This document shows positions 5,512 to 7,762 of a DNA stretch of 7,762 bases, one piece after another; within the stretch, counting starts at the first letter, position 1; each line of letters begins with the position of its first letter. Origin of the DNA: Anaerolineae bacterium. GTDB taxonomy: Bacteria > Chloroflexota > Anaerolineae > Anaerolineales > Villigracilaceae. Below the pieces are notes generated by a model. The model did not search any database. It saw only the letters and a list, made by a program, of their open reading frames with translations, and was not told the DNA's origin. Location: the NCBI GenBank assembly GCA_017303735.1, contig JAFLCF010000192.1:1-7762 (forward strand), in the 5' to 3' direction. The translations under genes and the position numbers were made by a program.

Positions 5512-6097
5512 ATGGTGTTGCGTGATGGAGAATTTGCGATTGCCGATGTGAGAAGCCTTCCCAAATTTCCTGTGGGTAAATGATCTGATTCGTGCCGGGC
5601 AGCTGCTCCATGGCAAGCCCGGTATTCAGGTTGATGCCAATGGTTTGGTAGGCTTTGTACATCAGTTGACTGCAATAAAATGCTTCTTCAGTTTCTGAAT
5701 TGAAAAAATTCAGGTTATACGGTTTGCCCACTTGTGCAAGAACATACTTGGCGATTGCCATGCGCAAATGAATTTCATCTTCTTCTGAATAGCCAAGTAC
5801 ATCCAATGGCGAGGCAATTCCATAGAAAGTATCAAACAACAAACCGCGCTGACGTGCCATACGTTCGGTATCCCATTCGCCATTTGGTATTTCAAATGTG
5901 ATCACACCCTTTGCGCCAGCTTCGGCACAGCGTCCGCCGGGTCCGAGGTAGATGGCAACATGGTCCACGTCACCGGGCACGAGCCGCCCAATAAGCCGCC
6001 AAAACTCGCCCGGCAAGATATCGGGCTTGCCGTTCATGGTGCAAATAATGTCGCCTGTTTGGACAGGCATGCCGTTGATCTGATAAGTGTAAATCAT
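5510..6097 (-). CDS. YiiX/YaeF-like permuted papain-fold hydrolase (NlpC/P60 superfamily)
   Basis: This is a predicted cysteine hydrolase, peptidase or amidase, of the circularly permuted NlpC/P60 group (YaeF/YiiX, related to MEROPS C92). From ATG at 6097 there are 195 residues. GDII at 15-18 opens the domain. The probable catalytic His46 lies in VDHVAIYLG, with Glu59 in CAEAGAKGV nearby. The probable nucleophile is Cys142 in FYCSQLMYKAY, and YPQEIW follows near the end. The His-before-Cys order is the mark of the permuted fold. No signal peptide or membrane helix is present, so the protein is probably cytoplasmic, which is unusual for cell-wall hydrolases; the substrate is unknown. ATG at 6106 is an alternative start. 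A longer in-frame extension to 6169 would be encoded by an intergenic repeat and is rejected. TATAAT lies 7 nt before ATG. Confidence 0.83.
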   Translation of the reverse strand: MIYTYQINGMPVQTGDIICTMNGKPDILPGEFWRLIGRLVPGDVDHVAIYLGPGGRCAEAGAKGVITFEIPNGEWDTERMARQRGLLFDTFYGIASPLDVLGYSEEDEIHLRMAIAKYVLAQVGKPYNLNFFNSETEEAFYCSQLMYKAYQTIGINLNTGLAMEQLPGTNQIIYPQEIWEGFSHRQSQILHHATP

Positions 6098-6104
6098 CGT
6101 ATTC

Positions 6105-6110
6105 ATTATA
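6105..6110 (-). promoter_or_regulatory. -10 box directly before the papain-like hydrolase gene, suggesting a leaderless transcript
   Basis: A perfect TATAAT on the minus strand is followed by GAATACG and then ATG at 6097. This places the expected transcription start at or next to the A of the start codon. No Shine-Dalgarno is present. No clear -35 hexamer is seen. Confidence 0.6.
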
Positions 6111-6144
6111 CGGAGTTTTGCCCCCGAAGTTTCAGCTTTTATGC

Positions 6145-6218
6145 ACCACAGATGAACACGGATTGACACAGATTTTTTTGATGAATTTTTATCCCATTTA
6201 TCTGCGTTTATCTGTGGT
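6145..6218. repeat. 74-bp imperfect inverted repeat with 10-bp periodicity, of a dispersed intergenic type
   Basis: ACCACAGATGAACACGGAT at 6145-6163 matches the reverse complement of 6200-6218 at 16 of 19 positions. Each arm is made of roughly 10-bp units containing CACAGAT or a variant (starts near 6145, 6155 and 6165 in the left arm). The element fills most of the gap between the glycosyltransferase and hydrolase genes. Its right arm lies inside the glycosyltransferase gene and provides its last codons and stop. From general knowledge, CACAGATGAACAC-type repeats are scattered through many environmental bacterial genomes. The copy number here cannot be seen. Confidence 0.8.
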
Positions 6219-7265
6219 TAAAAACGAAAGCAGGAAATCACGGATCTGATCTGCCGTCTGATTCCACTTGGGCTGACGCTGGTAGCGACTCCGCGCTGCG
6301 AGGCTCATCTCCAGCAGGATATCGCGCCTCTCGCTCAGGAGTTGCAGTTTTTCTGCCAACCTGTGAGCGTCTCCCGGCTGGATGAGAAACCCGGTCTCTC
6401 CATCTTCAATGACTTCACTGGCTGCGCCGAGGGTGGTACCAATTGCGGGCAGACCGAACCCCATCCCTTCGAGGTAGACAATGCCAAAGCCTTCATAGCT
6501 CGATGGCACCACGAGGACGTGAGCGGATTTGAGTTTTTCGATGAGGGGTTCGTTATTGAGTGATGAGTGAAACGTGACACATGAAGTCAGGTTATGGGAT
6601 GTGACAAACTCCTGCATTTTTCTGGCGTAGGTTGGGTCACTGGTGAGTGAGCCAATGATGTCCAACTGGTAACTGGTCACTGGTAACTGGCTTACTGCTT
6701 GAAGAAGTGTAAGCAGCCCTTTGCGCTCAATGACATTGCCAAGAAATAAAATATTTATTTCTTTCTTCTTTCCTCTTTCTTCTATTTCTTCTTCCTCAAT
6801 CGCTTCCCCAAACCGATCCGTTGGCGGGAATGCAACTACCTCTGGCATACTATTCCCTATTAACCTATTCACTACGCCCTTTGTCGTCTCAGAATTAAAA
6901 ATGAACCCATCCACGCTTTGCAGATATTTTTTCTCTACCACGCGATAAAGATCGTTCTGCCACTGCGGGCGGAGTTCGGAACAGCGCAAGTGATGTACCA
7001 AGCTGATGATGGGGTAGGGATGCGGCTTACGATTTGCACGAATTAACGATGGATGATTCAGTTCATCCTGAATGAGAATATCCAAACCAGAAGGGAGTTT
7101 GAACGTGAAATTATCCATAAGGTGCGCGGCATAGTTCCGCCAGGGGAGCGAGATGATCTCCACCGTGTCACCTTGTGCGCGGAGATAGTCCACCAGCATG
7201 CGGTCATACATGTACCCGCCGCTGAGGGTATCCAGCGAGCCGTAGATTAAAAATCCGATTTTCAT
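6198..7265 (-). CDS. Glycosyltransferase family 4 (group 1), GT-B fold
   Basis: This protein transfers a sugar from a nucleotide-sugar donor to an unknown acceptor, in the cytoplasm or at the membrane face. The 355 residues form two Rossmann domains. The N-terminal one begins MKIGFLIYGSL with SGGYMYDR at 15-22. The C-terminal one begins INILFLGNVIERKG (170-183), whose Arg181/Lys182 contact the donor phosphates. The GT4 hallmark E-x7-E is E258...E266 in SYEGFGIVYLEGMGFGLP, followed by SEVIEDGETGFLI. A charged low-complexity linker (154-169, EEEE then KKK) joins the domains. The last six codons plus stop (residues 350-355, TTDKRR) come from an intergenic repeat arm. No Shine-Dalgarno is visible. 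The gene lies 51 nt after the PTPS-like gene and is probably translated from the same transcript. Confidence 0.9.
   Translation of the reverse strand: MKIGFLIYGSLDTLSGGYMYDRMLVDYLRAQGDTVEIISLPWRNYAAHLMDNFTFKLPSGLDILIQDELNHPSLIRANRKPHPYPIISLVHHLRCSELRPQWQNDLYRVVEKKYLQSVDGFIFNSETTKGVVNRLIGNSMPEVVAFPPTDRFGEAIEEEEIEERGKKKEINILFLGNVIERKGLLTLLQAVSQLPVTSYQLDIIGSLTSDPTYARKMQEFVTSHNLTSCVTFHSSLNNEPLIEKLKSAHVLVVPSSYEGFGIVYLEGMGFGLPAIGTTLGAASEVIEDGETGFLIQPGDAHRLAEKLQLLSERRDILLEMSLAARSRYQRQPKWNQTADQIRDFLLSFLTTDKRR
6665..6690. repeat. Heptamer tandem repeat inside the glycosyltransferase gene
   Basis: ACTGGTA, ACTGGTC, ACTGGTA and a final ACTGG follow each other without gaps on the plus strand (3.7 copies of 7 bp). 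Because 7 is not a multiple of 3, the units are read in different frames. They encode residues about 194-202 (LPVTSYQLD) of the glycosyltransferase without breaking the reading frame. Confidence 0.85.
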
Positions 7266-7266
7266 T

Positions 7267-7314
7267 GGGTTTGAAATTTGAAAGTTGAAAGATTAGAAAG
7301 TTAACCTTCAAACC
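7267..7314. repeat. Intergenic heptamer-repeat element with inverted ends
   Basis: TTTGAAA at 7270-7276 and 7277-7283 and GTTGAAA at 7284-7290 form a 7-bp-period array followed by degenerate units. GGTTTGAA at 7268-7275 is the reverse complement of TTCAAACC at 7307-7314. The element fills the gap between the PTPS-like and glycosyltransferase genes, and the glycosyltransferase start lies directly beside it without a Shine-Dalgarno. Confidence 0.6.
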
Positions 7315-7316
7315 TG

Positions 7317-7703
7317 TTAGCTTTTCAACCTATCAACCCGGTATGCCGCCCACGCGTTGGCATGTTCCCACAAAACGACTTTCAAGCCGCTGATGTTCTT
7401 AGCTTGGATTCGTTCGTTGAGAGTGGTGGCGAGAATCCGCGCAAAATGTTCAATGGACGGGTTCAGCCCGGCAAATTCGGGTTTGTCGTTGAGCATTTGT
7501 TCTTTGTAGTAATTCACGATCTCATCGAGATGTTTTTCCACATCGACGATGTCAACCAGGTATCCGTGTCCGTCAAGTTCGCTTCCTTCAAGGACAAGTT
7601 CGAGGGTGTAGTGATGCGAATTGGGAAAGTTTTCTGGTCCCCAGTCTCCGCCGATCAAGAAGTGACGTGCAATAAATTCGCGCCGTACGCCAAGTGAATA
7701 CAT
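7317..7703 (-). CDS. Divergent 6-pyruvoyl-tetrahydropterin synthase/QueD-like protein, catalytic residues apparently missing
   Basis: The T-fold family makes 6-pyruvoyl- or 6-carboxy-tetrahydropterin from dihydroneopterin triphosphate for biopterin or queuosine synthesis. The 128 residues (ATG at 7703, GGAGA 5 nt upstream) have the family length and order. FIARHF at 10-15 provides one zinc-type His14. NSHHYTLELVLEG (28-40) replaces the usual HGHxY strand, and GHGYLVDIVDVEKHL (45-59) matches the GxxxDF segment. NPSIEHFA at 81-88 matches NPTxExxA, and VVLWEHA keeps the pterin-anchoring Glu (E113). By hand alignment the Cys before HGH is absent, the LDHxxLND motif reads YKEQMLND, and one zinc His is missing or displaced. 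It is therefore probably not a normal synthase. A longer in-frame start at 7748 adds residues outside the fold. The gene precedes the glycosyltransferase, likely in one operon. Confidence 0.8.
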   Translation of the reverse strand: MYSLGVRREFIARHFLIGGDWGPENFPNSHHYTLELVLEGSELDGHGYLVDIVDVEKHLDEIVNYYKEQMLNDKPEFAGLNPSIEHFARILATTLNERIQAKNISGLKVVLWEHANAWAAYRVDRLKS

Positions 7704-7734
7704 GATTTTCTCCAAAGTTGAATTATTTCCGAAC

Positions 7735-7762
7735 AATATACGTCCCACAGATAAGGTCGTAA
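7735..7762 (-). promoter_or_regulatory. Possible promoter of the PTPS-like/glycosyltransferase unit
   Basis: On the minus strand, TATATT at 7735-7740 is preceded by TTACGA at 7757-7762 with a 16-bp spacer; the -35 match is weak and touches the window edge. Transcription would start near 7728, leaving a leader of about 25 nt that contains the GGAGA site. Confidence 0.35.

Noticed and set aside
6098..6169. Longer start for the papain-like hydrolase
   Set aside because: The extension is read through the dispersed inverted repeat and across the TATAAT box. It has no family similarity.
6145..6218. Possible CRISPR-like or insertion-sequence end
   Set aside because: The arms are short with about 10-bp internal units, there are no equal-length unique spacers, and no transposase or target duplication is visible.
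6755..6800. TTCTT-rich pyrimidine tract on the plus strand as a possible regulatory tract
   Set aside because: It encodes the charged Glu/Lys linker of the glycosyltransferase in frame, so codon content is enough to explain it.
7704..7748. Longer start for the PTPS-like protein
   Set aside because: The added residues lie outside the T-fold and would be translated through the GGAGA ribosome-binding site and the likely -10 box.

Overview
The window looks like chromosomal DNA from a Chloroflexota bacterium, probably class Anaerolineae. This is inferred from three things: a double-LysM protein with paired cysteines, the protein repertoire, and intergenic DNA rich in short periodic inverted repeats. 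No rRNA or other phylogenetic marker is present, so the placement is tentative. Nine genes are supported. Eight lie on the minus strand and only the cold-shock gene lies on the plus strand. No tRNA, rRNA, CRISPR array, insertion sequence or integrase was found.

Layout, left to right. Positions 1-2276 hold a minus-strand run read as SDR/UDP-sugar epimerase, then 3-methyladenine DNA glycosylase, then enoyl-ACP reductase FabI, which is cut by the window edge. Both gaps in this run carry inverted repeats. Positions 2283-2760 hold a divergent control region, a plus-strand cold-shock gene with an internal leader hairpin, and a strong bidirectional terminator. Positions 2764-4556 hold a RhlE-type DEAD-box RNA helicase and, downstream of it, a small AT-rich membrane-anchored LysM protein. 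The helicase terminator hairpin overlaps the LysM ribosome-binding region. Positions 4600-6097 hold an EamA-family transporter and a YiiX-like papain-fold hydrolase, separated by a terminator. Positions 6198-7703 hold a GT4 glycosyltransferase and, upstream of it, a divergent 6-pyruvoyl-tetrahydropterin-synthase-like protein.

Functional themes. The cold-shock protein and DEAD-box helicase both remodel RNA and sit close together, which would fit cold adaptation. The PTPS-like protein and the glycosyltransferase form a likely two-gene operon. The PTPS-like protein appears to lack the catalytic Cys/Asp/His of its family but keeps a Glu that could hold a pterin, so the pair is the best candidate here for an undescribed function. 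The remaining genes are ordinary housekeeping.

Regulation and repeats. Three minus-strand genes (SDR, EamA, YiiX-like) have no Shine-Dalgarno sequence but carry a TATAAT/TATAGT box 7-9 nt before ATG, which suggests leaderless mRNAs. Short periodic repeats recur: a 40-bp palindrome built of octamers, heptamer arrays in a gap and inside the glycosyltransferase gene, and a 74-bp imperfect inverted repeat whose arm encodes the last residues and stop codon of the glycosyltransferase.
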